This document shows, in pieces, positions 25,834 to 33,224 of a stretch of 56,893 nt of DNA. The notes under the pieces are model-generated. The model was not told where the DNA came from. It saw only the letters and a list, made by a program, of their open reading frames with translations, and ran no database searches. The position numbers were made by a program, and so were the translations under genes. The stretch comes from an uncultured Mycoplasmatota bacterium (GTDB lineage Bacteria; Bacillota_I; Bacilli_A; RF39; UBA660): NCBI GenBank assembly GCA_900551105.1, contig URUT01000003.1, positions 1 through 56,893 on the forward strand, given 5' to 3'. Within the stretch, counting starts at the first letter, position 1. Each line of letters starts with the position of its first letter.

Positions 25834-27672
25834 ATGTGTGGTTTTTGTGGTTTTGTAGATAAAACTAAAAAAGATAAAAATGCAAAAATAATTAAAGAAA
25901 TGTCAAACAGGATTATTCACCGTGGACCAGACTCTGATGGATACCTAGTTGATGATAACGTAGCTCTAGGCTTTAGAAGGCTAGCTATAATAGATGTTCA
26001 AGGCGGTACCCAGCCGATTTATAATGAAGATAAAACCGTAGCAGTAATGTTTAACGGTGAAATTTACAACTTCCAAGAGCTAAGAGAAGAACTAAAAAAG
26101 AAGGGCCATAAATTCAAAACAAATACTGATACTGAAGTAATAGTTCATGGTTACGAAGAATATGATACTGATATCTTTAATCATCTTCGTGGTATGTTTG
26201 GTATAGTTCTATACGACATCAAAAAAGAAAAACTAATCGGTGCAAGAGATATCTTTGGAATCAAACCATATTACTACTATTATGACAAAAAAACATTCAT
26301 GTTTGGTTCTGAAATCAAATCATTCTTATCACATCCAAACTTTAAAAAGGAATTAAATGAAAAAGTATTAAGCCTTTATCTAGCTTATGGAACAAATCAT
26401 CTAGAAGAAACATTTTTTAAAAACACGAGCAAATTAAAACCAGGACACCTATTTATCTATGAAAAAGGAAAATTAACAATAAAACCATATTACGAATTAA
26501 CTTACGCAAAAGAAAACAATACATTTGAATACTATCAAAAAACTTTAAAAGAAATCATAGAAAGCTCAATAAAATATCATCAAATTAGTGATGTTGAAGT
26601 TGGTTCTTACTTAAGCGGTGGTGTTGACTCATCTTACGTAGTTGCCGAAAGTAAACCAAATAAAACCTTCACAGTAGGTTTTGAAGGCAAAGGTTTCTCT
26701 GAAATAGAATATGCCAAAGAACTATCTGACCACTTTAAAATAAATCACTATTCTAAAATAATTTCGGCAGATGAATTTTTTGACATATTACCAACCGTAG
26801 AATACCATTTAGACGAACCAAGTGCTAATGTATCAGCGGTACCTTTATATTTTTTAAGCAAACTAGCAAGAGAACAAGTTAAAGTTGTATTATCAGGTGA
26901 AGGCGCCGACGAAATGTTTGGTGGCTACAACGAATATAACCTAGAAGGACTAGAAAAATATTATAATTATATTCCTTATTTCTTAAGAGCACTTAACCGC
27001 AAAATAGTCGCACCGTTACCATACTTTAAAGGCAAACACACCATTGAAAAATACGGGCATAAACTAGAAGATAGATATTACAATAAAACAGAAATGTTTA
27101 ACTATAAGGAAATAAATAGTTATTTAAAACCTAAATATCAAACAAACTTAAACCCATTTGATCTATGCAAACCATACTATGATCAAACTAAAGGAAAAAA
27201 TGACGTAGAAAGAAAAATGTTTATAGATTTAAACTTCTGGTTACCAAATGATATCCTACTAAAAGCTGACAAAATGAGCATGGCTAACTCAGTTGAACTA
27301 AGAGTACCATTTTTAGATAAAGAAGTATGGAAACAATCTAGAATAATACCTACAAAATATATGGTAAAAGATGGCCAAACTAAATACATATTTAGAACTA
27401 TTGCTGATGAAAAAATTCCTAAAGAATGGTCTAACAGAAAGAAAAAAGGCTTCCCAGTTCCATTTGGAAAATGGATAAAAGAAGAAAAATATTATCAAAA
27501 AGTAAAAGAAACTTTCAATAGTAAAGAAGCAAAAGAATTCTTTGAACTAGATAAGATAAACAAACTACTAGAAGACCATTATCACAACAAAGCTGCAAAC
27601 GGCAAACAAATCTACTGCGTATACACATTTTTAATTTGGTACAAGAGATATTTTATTACAGAAATTTTTTGA
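25834..27672 (+). CDS. asnB: Asparagine synthase (glutamine-hydrolysing)
   Basis: This 612-residue enzyme makes asparagine from aspartate, ATP and glutamine. The N-terminal glutaminase domain starts MCGFCGF with nucleophile Cys2 intact, and the synthetase domain has the PPi loop SGGVDSS and LSGEGADEMFGG. AAGGAGGAAAA precedes the start, 11 bases after ychF. Lasso-peptide cyclases are AsnB relatives, and a peptide cluster follows 76 bases downstream, but the intact glutaminase site and the neighbour-like base composition argue for ordinary asparagine synthesis. Confidence 0.95.
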   Translation: MCGFCGFVDKTKKDKNAKIIKEMSNRIIHRGPDSDGYLVDDNVALGFRRLAIIDVQGGTQPIYNEDKTVAVMFNGEIYNFQELREELKKKGHKFKTNTDTEVIVHGYEEYDTDIFNHLRGMFGIVLYDIKKEKLIGARDIFGIKPYYYYYDKKTFMFGSEIKSFLSHPNFKKELNEKVLSLYLAYGTNHLEETFFKNTSKLKPGHLFIYEKGKLTIKPYYELTYAKENNTFEYYQKTLKEIIESSIKYHQISDVEVGSYLSGGVDSSYVVAESKPNKTFTVGFEGKGFSEIEYAKELSDHFKINHYSKIISADEFFDILPTVEYHLDEPSANVSAVPLYFLSKLAREQVKVVLSGEGADEMFGGYNEYNLEGLEKYYNYIPYFLRALNRKIVAPLPYFKGKHTIEKYGHKLEDRYYNKTEMFNYKEINSYLKPKYQTNLNPFDLCKPYYDQTKGKNDVERKMFIDLNFWLPNDILLKADKMSMANSVELRVPFLDKEVWKQSRIIPTKYMVKDGQTKYIFRTIADEKIPKEWSNRKKKGFPVPFGKWIKEEKYYQKVKETFNSKEAKEFFELDKINKLLEDHYHNKAANGKQIYCVYTFLIWYKRYFITEIF

Positions 27673-27688
27673 TTTTTTGTTTAAAAAA

Positions 27689-27719
27689 TTGACATCTTGT
27701 AATTTGTATGATATATAAT
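27689..27719 (+). promoter_or_regulatory. Promoter of the peptide-modification cluster
   Basis: TTGACA (27689-27694) is followed by TATATAAT. TATATA at 27712-27717 gives a 17-base spacer, while TATAAT at 27714-27719 gives 19. It drives the small peptide gene and, by read-through, the enzymes. It is unlike the -35-less promoters of many neighbours. Confidence 0.75.
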
Positions 27720-27748
27720 GAATAGTATATTTTTTGGGAGGTGCTTGA

Positions 27749-27838
27749 ATGATTAAATTTTTTAGAAGAGTTTTCAGCAAAAGAAGTGAATTAACTGACA
27801 AACAACTTCTTACAAATTGTTGTATTCATAGAAGTTAA
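27749..27838 (+). CDS. Putative RiPP precursor peptide, 29 residues, Cys-Cys C-terminus
   Basis: A strong Shine-Dalgarno GGGAGGTG (27736-27743) precedes ATG 27749. The peptide starts MIKFFRRVFSKR, continues with ELTDKQLLT, and ends NCCIHRS. The first half is basic and amphipathic, as in a leader; the second half carries two adjacent Cys, an Asn, His and Arg, which suit modification. It lies between a good promoter and a hairpin terminator, with radical SAM, E1-type and other modifying enzymes downstream. That is the usual RiPP order. It could instead be a leader peptide for attenuation or a cofactor precursor like PqqA; I see no direct proof of processing. Confidence 0.7.
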   Translation: MIKFFRRVFSKRSELTDKQLLTNCCIHRS

Positions 27839-27840
27839 TA

Positions 27841-27865
27841 AAAAGCATTTCAAAGATGCTTTTTT
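27841..27865 (+). terminator. Hairpin/T-tract between the peptide gene and its enzymes
   Basis: The stem AAAAGCAT / ATGCTTTT (27841-27848 and 27856-27863) with a T run lies directly after the peptide stop codon. A partial terminator here would make much more peptide mRNA than enzyme mRNA, as known between mccA and mccB of microcin C. The next gene has its own Shine-Dalgarno. Confidence 0.8.
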
Positions 27866-27884
27866 GTATTAATAGGAGTAAAAA

Positions 27885-29771
27885 ATGAAAATTGTTGAAT
27901 TAAACAAAGCAAAAAACACTTGTGGCGGCAAAGCACAAGGATTATACAAATTAATTCAGTCTAATATTAAAGTACCTGAGGGCTTCGTAATCGAAGAATC
28001 TCAGTCATTTTCTAATGAACACATTCATGATTTAGAAATGCACTTAAAAAGATTTAATAAAAACGATAAACTGGCAATTAGATCATCAGCTAGCGAAGAA
28101 GATGGCGTAACAAGATCATTTGCTGGAATTTTTGAAACTGAGTTAAATGTTAATAACAATACAAAAGATGTTGTAGCAGCTATCAATAATGTTAATAGTA
28201 GTGCTAACTCTACCAAAACGAAAGTATATTCAGGCGACAAATTTAAAATGAATATTATTATTCAAAAAATGATAAATCCTAAAATATCAGGAATATGTTT
28301 TACAAATGCAATTGATTATAATGGAACAAAATGCGCGATTTTTGAATATGTGGAAGGAATTGGAGAAAAATTAGTTAGTGGTAAAAGTAACTCTAATAGA
28401 ATTATTGTTAAATATAAAAATAAAAAACTGGACTATAATCATGTTAAATTAGATGGTAATCTATTAAACTTTAATGGGTTTAAAGATATATGTGATTTAA
28501 TAAATAAAGCAATTATTAACTACAATGATAATTTAGATATAGAGTGGTGCATTGACAACACTGATGAGGCATATCTTTTACAAGCAAGACCAATAACAAA
28601 AGAAATATTAATTGAAAAAAGCAATAGCGAGGATTATACAAGTACAATAGTAGCATCAAAAGGCTGTGTAGAAGCAAAAACGTATGTGATTGATTCTAAT
28701 TTACCATTTGATGAAATAAAAAGAGAAATAAAAAATTTTCCCAAAGACCGCATTCTAGTATGTGAATATACGGAAACATACTATTTGCCTGCAATGAAAA
28801 AAGCTAAAGGAATAATCACTAATACCGGCTCAGCATTATGTCATGCTGCAATAGTGTCAAGAGAATTAAATATTCCCTGTATCGTAGGCTATGAAAATGC
28901 TACTGAATTATTTCCAACTGGAACAACTATTAAACTAGATGCTAATAATAATTCTATTTTCCTAGAAAATGAAAATCTTCTTATATCAAAAGATTATAAA
29001 TTAAATTTTGGAGAACTTGATTGTTTTGATAATTATTTTGAAATTATCGTTGAAAAGTCAAGGGTTTTTATAGAAAACACTTTTGATGGCATTTATATTC
29101 ATAAACCAAACAAAATAACCAACTCTGGAATTCTTGAAATAGAAAAATTTGTAAGAACTACTTTTAAGCAACCACCAAAATTTTCTATTGATGAAAATAA
29201 GTATTTATGGATAAAAGAAATAGAAAGATTCCGTCAATTGCCATTATTCACAAATTATTATGAAAGAATAAAAAAGTGTTCAAAAGAATTTGATGAAAAA
29301 GAATTATTAAATATTCAAAATGAATTAATCAATATTGCTAAAAAGTATCTTTTATATAAAAAACATTCAAAAGACATAATACTAAATTATTTTATTGATG
29401 AAACAATTGCCTCAATAAATGAAATGCTTGATGGAATTATTCCGTTTGGCTATCCAATGTATGAGTCTTATGTTCAGTCGATACAAATATTAGCAAAAGA
29501 AGGAAAAACATATAATGACTTATATGATAATAATGATTTTAAAAATAAAAAATTGACAAAAATTCAAAAGTTTTTGCGTGTAGTTTCAAAAATAAAGAAT
29601 GAAAGTTATCAAATTATATGGGATATGGGCGGAACTGATCCAGACTATTTTGAAAAAAGAGATATCAACATAAAAAGACTTTTAAACGAAAAGAATATTA
29701 CCGAAGATTTTATGGATATATTCTACGAAAAATACCTACAAAAATATTACATGAAATTATTGGAGATATAA
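27885..29771 (+). CDS. PEP-synthase-like phosphotransferase with an unusual C-terminal domain
   Basis: This 628-residue protein begins with a PPDK/PEP-synthase ATP-binding domain (about 1-240: GGKAQGLYKLI, LAIRSSASEEDG at 63-74, LLQARPITKE at 231-240). A swivelling phospho-histidine domain follows (about 250-360), with the motif NTGSALCHAAIVSRELNIPC and catalytic His320. The remaining 270 residues do not look like the PEP-binding barrel and contain aromatic and acidic stretches such as EEDFMDIFYEKYL; I do not recognise them. By analogy with rifampin phosphotransferase and PigC-like enzymes, it would use ATP, via phospho-His, to phosphorylate or condense a small substrate or the peptide. AGGAG precedes the start; the next gene follows after seven bases. 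Confidence 0.75.
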   Translation: MKIVELNKAKNTCGGKAQGLYKLIQSNIKVPEGFVIEESQSFSNEHIHDLEMHLKRFNKNDKLAIRSSASEEDGVTRSFAGIFETELNVNNNTKDVVAAINNVNSSANSTKTKVYSGDKFKMNIIIQKMINPKISGICFTNAIDYNGTKCAIFEYVEGIGEKLVSGKSNSNRIIVKYKNKKLDYNHVKLDGNLLNFNGFKDICDLINKAIINYNDNLDIEWCIDNTDEAYLLQARPITKEILIEKSNSEDYTSTIVASKGCVEAKTYVIDSNLPFDEIKREIKNFPKDRILVCEYTETYYLPAMKKAKGIITNTGSALCHAAIVSRELNIPCIVGYENATELFPTGTTIKLDANNNSIFLENENLLISKDYKLNFGELDCFDNYFEIIVEKSRVFIENTFDGIYIHKPNKITNSGILEIEKFVRTTFKQPPKFSIDENKYLWIKEIERFRQLPLFTNYYERIKKCSKEFDEKELLNIQNELINIAKKYLLYKKHSKDIILNYFIDETIASINEMLDGIIPFGYPMYESYVQSIQILAKEGKTYNDLYDNNDFKNKKLTKIQKFLRVVSKIKNESYQIIWDMGGTDPDYFEKRDINIKRLLNEKNITEDFMDIFYEKYLQKYYMKLLEI

Positions 29772-29778
29772 ACAAAAA

Positions 29779-31050
29779 ATGAAATATAATTTAACAAATT
29801 TAACTATAAAATACAAATATTCAAATTATAGATTTCCTATAACTGTATTTATTAAAATTACATCAAGGTGTATGTTTAAATGTCAGTTTTGTTCTCAAGG
29901 AAGAGCTTTTAACGAAGAAATGCCAATAAAAAAATTAAAAAAAATATTAAATATATTAAAGAAAAATGGTGTATTACGAATTTTTTATACCGGTGGAGAA
30001 CCATTTTTATACAGCGAATTCTCAGAAATTGTAAAATATGGAAAAAAATTAGGTTTTTGTCAACTTGTTATAACAAATGGTTTTCTTCTAGATACACAAC
30101 GAGCAAGACAAATTTTGAAATATATTGATTGCGTCTCAATTTCTATTCATGGCACTGAAAAATTTCATAACAAAATTGTGAGAAATGATAATAGTTACAA
30201 AAAAGTTATATCAGGAATAGAAATGATAAAAAAAGACTATTCTAATATAGTAATGGACATTTGTTTTACTGGAACACAAGAAAACGCAAATGAAGAAAAT
30301 ATAAAAGACGTTGCTGAATTATGTAAAAAACACGACCTTTTACTAACTATTACGAGAGCATACGCGATTGGTAATGAAAAAGAAAGTAGTTTTTCGTATA
30401 TTGACCCTATGATAAAAGCAATTGATAAATTTAGAAAACAAGGATATCAAATAGAAATAGGGCATTGCTTAGTTCCTTGTGCAATGGATTATAAAAATAG
30501 CTATTTAGCATCTCCATGTAATGCTGGAATTGATTTTTGTGCGATTGACATTAATGGAAATGTTAAAATTTGCGCAAATTCAAATCAAGTCATAGGAAAT
30601 ATTTTGCATAATAATTTTAAAAGTATTTGGAAAAAAAATAATAAAATTTTAAATAAACATCTAAAAAAACTATCTATTAAATGTAAAAATTGTAATTACT
30701 TTATTAAATGTGTTGGTGGGTGTAAATGCGAAACTGGTAACATGGTTAATGGTAATAGTGACTTGCTTTACAATAAAGTTATAGAAGAAAGATGGAAAAA
30801 AATATGTAATCATTATATTAAATCACAAATTGCCTCAATTAAAAGAATAGGCTTTAATAAATATTTGTTGATTGGAAAATATAATTGTACAATAAATATT
30901 ATAACGTTTAAAGAAATAAGAAAAATAGACTTTTCCAAAACATTGATAGAAAATCATCAACAACTTGGCGTTAATAAAATATTATTATTACAATTATTAA
31001 ATGATGCATTTTTAAAGGTGGTAACAAATGAAAAAGTACATACTAAATGA
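29779..31050 (+). CDS. Radical SAM/SPASM peptide-modifying enzyme
   Basis: This 423-residue enzyme carries the radical SAM cluster motif CMFKCQFC (Cys31, 35, 38) and the SAM-binding TGGEPF (71-76). The SPASM domain (about 245-320) has cysteines at 247, 254, 265, 302, 305, 311, 315 and 317, enough for two auxiliary iron-sulfur clusters. SPASM enzymes commonly make thioether or carbon-carbon links in small peptides (AlbA, PqqE, MftC). The last 90 or so residues lie beyond the SPASM domain and may be a peptide-binding extension. GGAG precedes the start weakly; the gene is coupled to its neighbours. The C-terminal end overlaps the E1 gene by 23 bases. Confidence 0.85.
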   Translation: MKYNLTNLTIKYKYSNYRFPITVFIKITSRCMFKCQFCSQGRAFNEEMPIKKLKKILNILKKNGVLRIFYTGGEPFLYSEFSEIVKYGKKLGFCQLVITNGFLLDTQRARQILKYIDCVSISIHGTEKFHNKIVRNDNSYKKVISGIEMIKKDYSNIVMDICFTGTQENANEENIKDVAELCKKHDLLLTITRAYAIGNEKESSFSYIDPMIKAIDKFRKQGYQIEIGHCLVPCAMDYKNSYLASPCNAGIDFCAIDINGNVKICANSNQVIGNILHNNFKSIWKKNNKILNKHLKKLSIKCKNCNYFIKCVGGCKCETGNMVNGNSDLLYNKVIEERWKKICNHYIKSQIASIKRIGFNKYLLIGKYNCTINIITFKEIRKIDFSKTLIENHQQLGVNKILLLQLLNDAFLKVVTNEKVHTK

Positions 31051-31981
31051 TAACAAAAAAATAATATTTTTAAAAAATAACGAAATATTAATAGAATCAG
31101 GACATGGTATCAGAATAGATGTAAGTGAAACAGATTATAAATCATTATCTAATATTTGCAGTAAATATACTATTTTTGAAAAAGAAAACATTTCAAAAGA
31201 TTTATTTTTAAAATTGTATAAAAACAAAATTATAATAGAGGCAAATAAATATATTTCAGAGTCATATAAAACAAGATATGAAAGAAATGAATTATTTGCA
31301 AGTAACTTTTTTAAAAATAAATCATTTAAATTACTTTTCAATAAAACAATATTATTTGTAGGTGTAGGAGGAATTGCTTCAATAATCATAGATCAACTTA
31401 TTTCGGTTGGTATAAAATATTATAGTATTATTGATTTTGATATAGTAGACTCATCAAATTTAAATAGACAATTTGTTTATAGTGAGGAAGATATTGGCAA
31501 ATATAAAGTAGACCAATTTAAAAAATATATTTTATCAAAAAATAAAAATGCCTTAGTAAATGTTTATAATATAAAGATTAATTCTAGTAATCAAATCGAG
31601 ACAATAATAAGCAAAGACAAAATAGATTTTATAATAAATTCTGCTGATATGCCTCCATGTTATTTGCAAAAATATATTATTGAATGTTCTATAAAGTCTA
31701 AAGTCCCTTGTATTTTTGGAGGCGTGGGAATAAATGAAGGAAGCTACGGACCGTTATTAGATAACAAACAGTCAAAAATAAATGAGTTAAAAAAAATAAA
31801 TTCCATTCTAGAAAAAATAAATTATTACTTCCCATGTAAAAGTTCATTTGGTATAACCAATAGTTTAGTATCAAATTTTATGGCTTGGGATATAATAATG
31901 TATTTAATGAATGAAAAAAAACTTGTTAGAAGTTTAAACGAAGTAATAAATATAGACTTTAGAGGAAAAAACAATGTATAA
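31028..31981 (+). CDS. MccB-like E1/ThiF adenylating enzyme with probable N-terminal recognition domain
   Basis: This 317-residue protein has a Rossmann E1 domain from about residue 100: GVGGIAS (112-118), IDFDIVDSSNLNRQF (135-149, with Asp136, Asp138, Asn146 and Arg147), GKYK (157-160) and SADMPP with Asp207. No zinc CxxC pair is visible, unlike MoeB and ThiF. Residues 1-95 form a strand/helix module (ESGHGIRIDVSETDYKSL) that looks like the RRE/peptide clamp of MccB. MccB adenylates the C-terminus of a short peptide; here the target would be the C-terminal end of the 29-residue peptide. Start ATG 31028 has AAAGGTGG seven bases upstream. Confidence 0.8.
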   Translation: MKKYILNDNKKIIFLKNNEILIESGHGIRIDVSETDYKSLSNICSKYTIFEKENISKDLFLKLYKNKIIIEANKYISESYKTRYERNELFASNFFKNKSFKLLFNKTILFVGVGGIASIIIDQLISVGIKYYSIIDFDIVDSSNLNRQFVYSEEDIGKYKVDQFKKYILSKNKNALVNVYNIKINSSNQIETIISKDKIDFIINSADMPPCYLQKYIIECSIKSKVPCIFGGVGINEGSYGPLLDNKQSKINELKKINSILEKINYYFPCKSSFGITNSLVSNFMAWDIIMYLMNEKKLVRSLNEVINIDFRGKNNV

Positions 31982-33224
31982 GATAGCGATTGACCATATG
32001 CCACTAACAGCAGACCCACTAAATGCCAATGATTTTTGTAGTTATTATATATTTTCTTTAATTATGTTTCCATTATTTAAATATAATAATAATGGAATTT
32101 TAGAAAACTATGCATGTAAATCAGTGATTTTGAAAAATAAAACTTATTATATTGAATTAAAAGATAATGTTAAATTTTATAATGGACAAAGGGCAACAAT
32201 TGAAGATTATTACAACGTTTTCACAAGAATAGTAGAAAGCAGTACTTTTCCTAAATATTTATTAGAAAATGTAAAGAAAATAAAACGAAATAATAATGAA
32301 CTTATTATAACCTTAAAAAGAAAAGATATATATTTTTTACATAAGCTATCATATTATGCTTTTTCTCCTATTTATGATAAATTAACGTGTGGACCGTATT
32401 TTGTAGATATCATTGAACAACAATCTATAACTTTAAAAAGGAATCCACAATTCACATTTTTTGCAAAAAAAAATATAAATTGTTTAAAATTTGAAAAATT
32501 TAGCAATAAAGAAGATATAAAATCATTTTTGCATAACGAAATAAACATGACTAATATTACAACTTTTCCTTTAGAAAAAGTTCAAAAATTAAAACCGAAA
32601 ATTCAAGAATCAAATTTAATGTTTGTTTTGAAATTTAATCCGAATTTATTAACAAGAAAATATAAAGCATTGCGTCAATTCATAGCAAAAGTAATTGACA
32701 AAAACAAAATAAATAAAGAATTAAATAATATGTTTACTATAAAAAATAATTTTTGCTTATATAATAATATTAATTTAGAACTTGATACGAAACAAAAAAA
32801 AGCAATAAAAATTATAGAACTTAAAAATATTAAACTTGGCTATACAAATTTTTATCCAAACAAAATTATTGCGAATGTAATCAAAAAAGAATTAACAAAA
32901 AATAATATTAAGGTAAAACTTAGCAAATATAATCTCTGTGAAATAAACAATTGTGATTTATATATTGATATTATTTTTTCTCCATTTTTTTATGATGAGT
33001 ATTTTTATTTATCAAAATATTTTAGAATTATAAACGGTAGAAAATATAATAAACTTTGTAATGCGTATGAAAAAAATAAAAATGAAAAGGTTTATAAAAA
33101 AATAGTTAATATTTGCAATGATAAAGCAAACATTATTCCACTCTTAAAAAACAAGTACATATTTTTATGCAGTGATGAATTGAAAAATGTAGACCAAAAT
33201 AGGGTGAATTATTATGAAATATAA
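31974..33224 (+). CDS. Peptide-binding-protein (SBP_bac_5) homologue without a signal peptide
   Basis: This 416-residue protein looks like an oligopeptide/nickel substrate-binding protein. DNVKFYNGQRATIEDYYNVF is the hallmark block, followed by ELIITLKR and CGPYFVDIIEQQSITLKRNP. It begins directly with the mature fold (MYKIAIDHMPLTADPLNAND), with no signal peptide, lipobox or DNA-binding domain, and no permease lies nearby. It overlaps the E1 gene by eight bases and the aminotransferase gene by 11, so it belongs to the pathway. It could hold the peptide or an intermediate in the cytosol, or it could be a repurposed enzyme. The very AT-rich composition suggests transfer. Confidence 0.7.
   Translation: MYKIAIDHMPLTADPLNANDFCSYYIFSLIMFPLFKYNNNGILENYACKSVILKNKTYYIELKDNVKFYNGQRATIEDYYNVFTRIVESSTFPKYLLENVKKIKRNNNELIITLKRKDIYFLHKLSYYAFSPIYDKLTCGPYFVDIIEQQSITLKRNPQFTFFAKKNINCLKFEKFSNKEDIKSFLHNEINMTNITTFPLEKVQKLKPKIQESNLMFVLKFNPNLLTRKYKALRQFIAKVIDKNKINKELNNMFTIKNNFCLYNNINLELDTKQKKAIKIIELKNIKLGYTNFYPNKIIANVIKKELTKNNIKVKLSKYNLCEINNCDLYIDIIFSPFFYDEYFYLSKYFRIINGRKYNKLCNAYEKNKNEKVYKKIVNICNDKANIIPLLKNKYIFLCSDELKNVDQNRVNYYEI

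Noticed and set aside
25834..27672. asnB as a lasso-peptide cyclase belonging to the downstream peptide cluster
   Set aside because: The glutaminase Cys2 (MCGFCGF) and full domain are intact, composition is like the neighbours, and a promoter separates it from the peptide gene. Ordinary asparagine synthase is the simpler reading.
27749..27865. The small peptide as a simple attenuation leader for downstream enzymes
   Set aside because: There is no run of one regulatory codon, and no alternative antiterminator pairing is evident. The arrangement fits a precursor better, though attenuation is not excluded.
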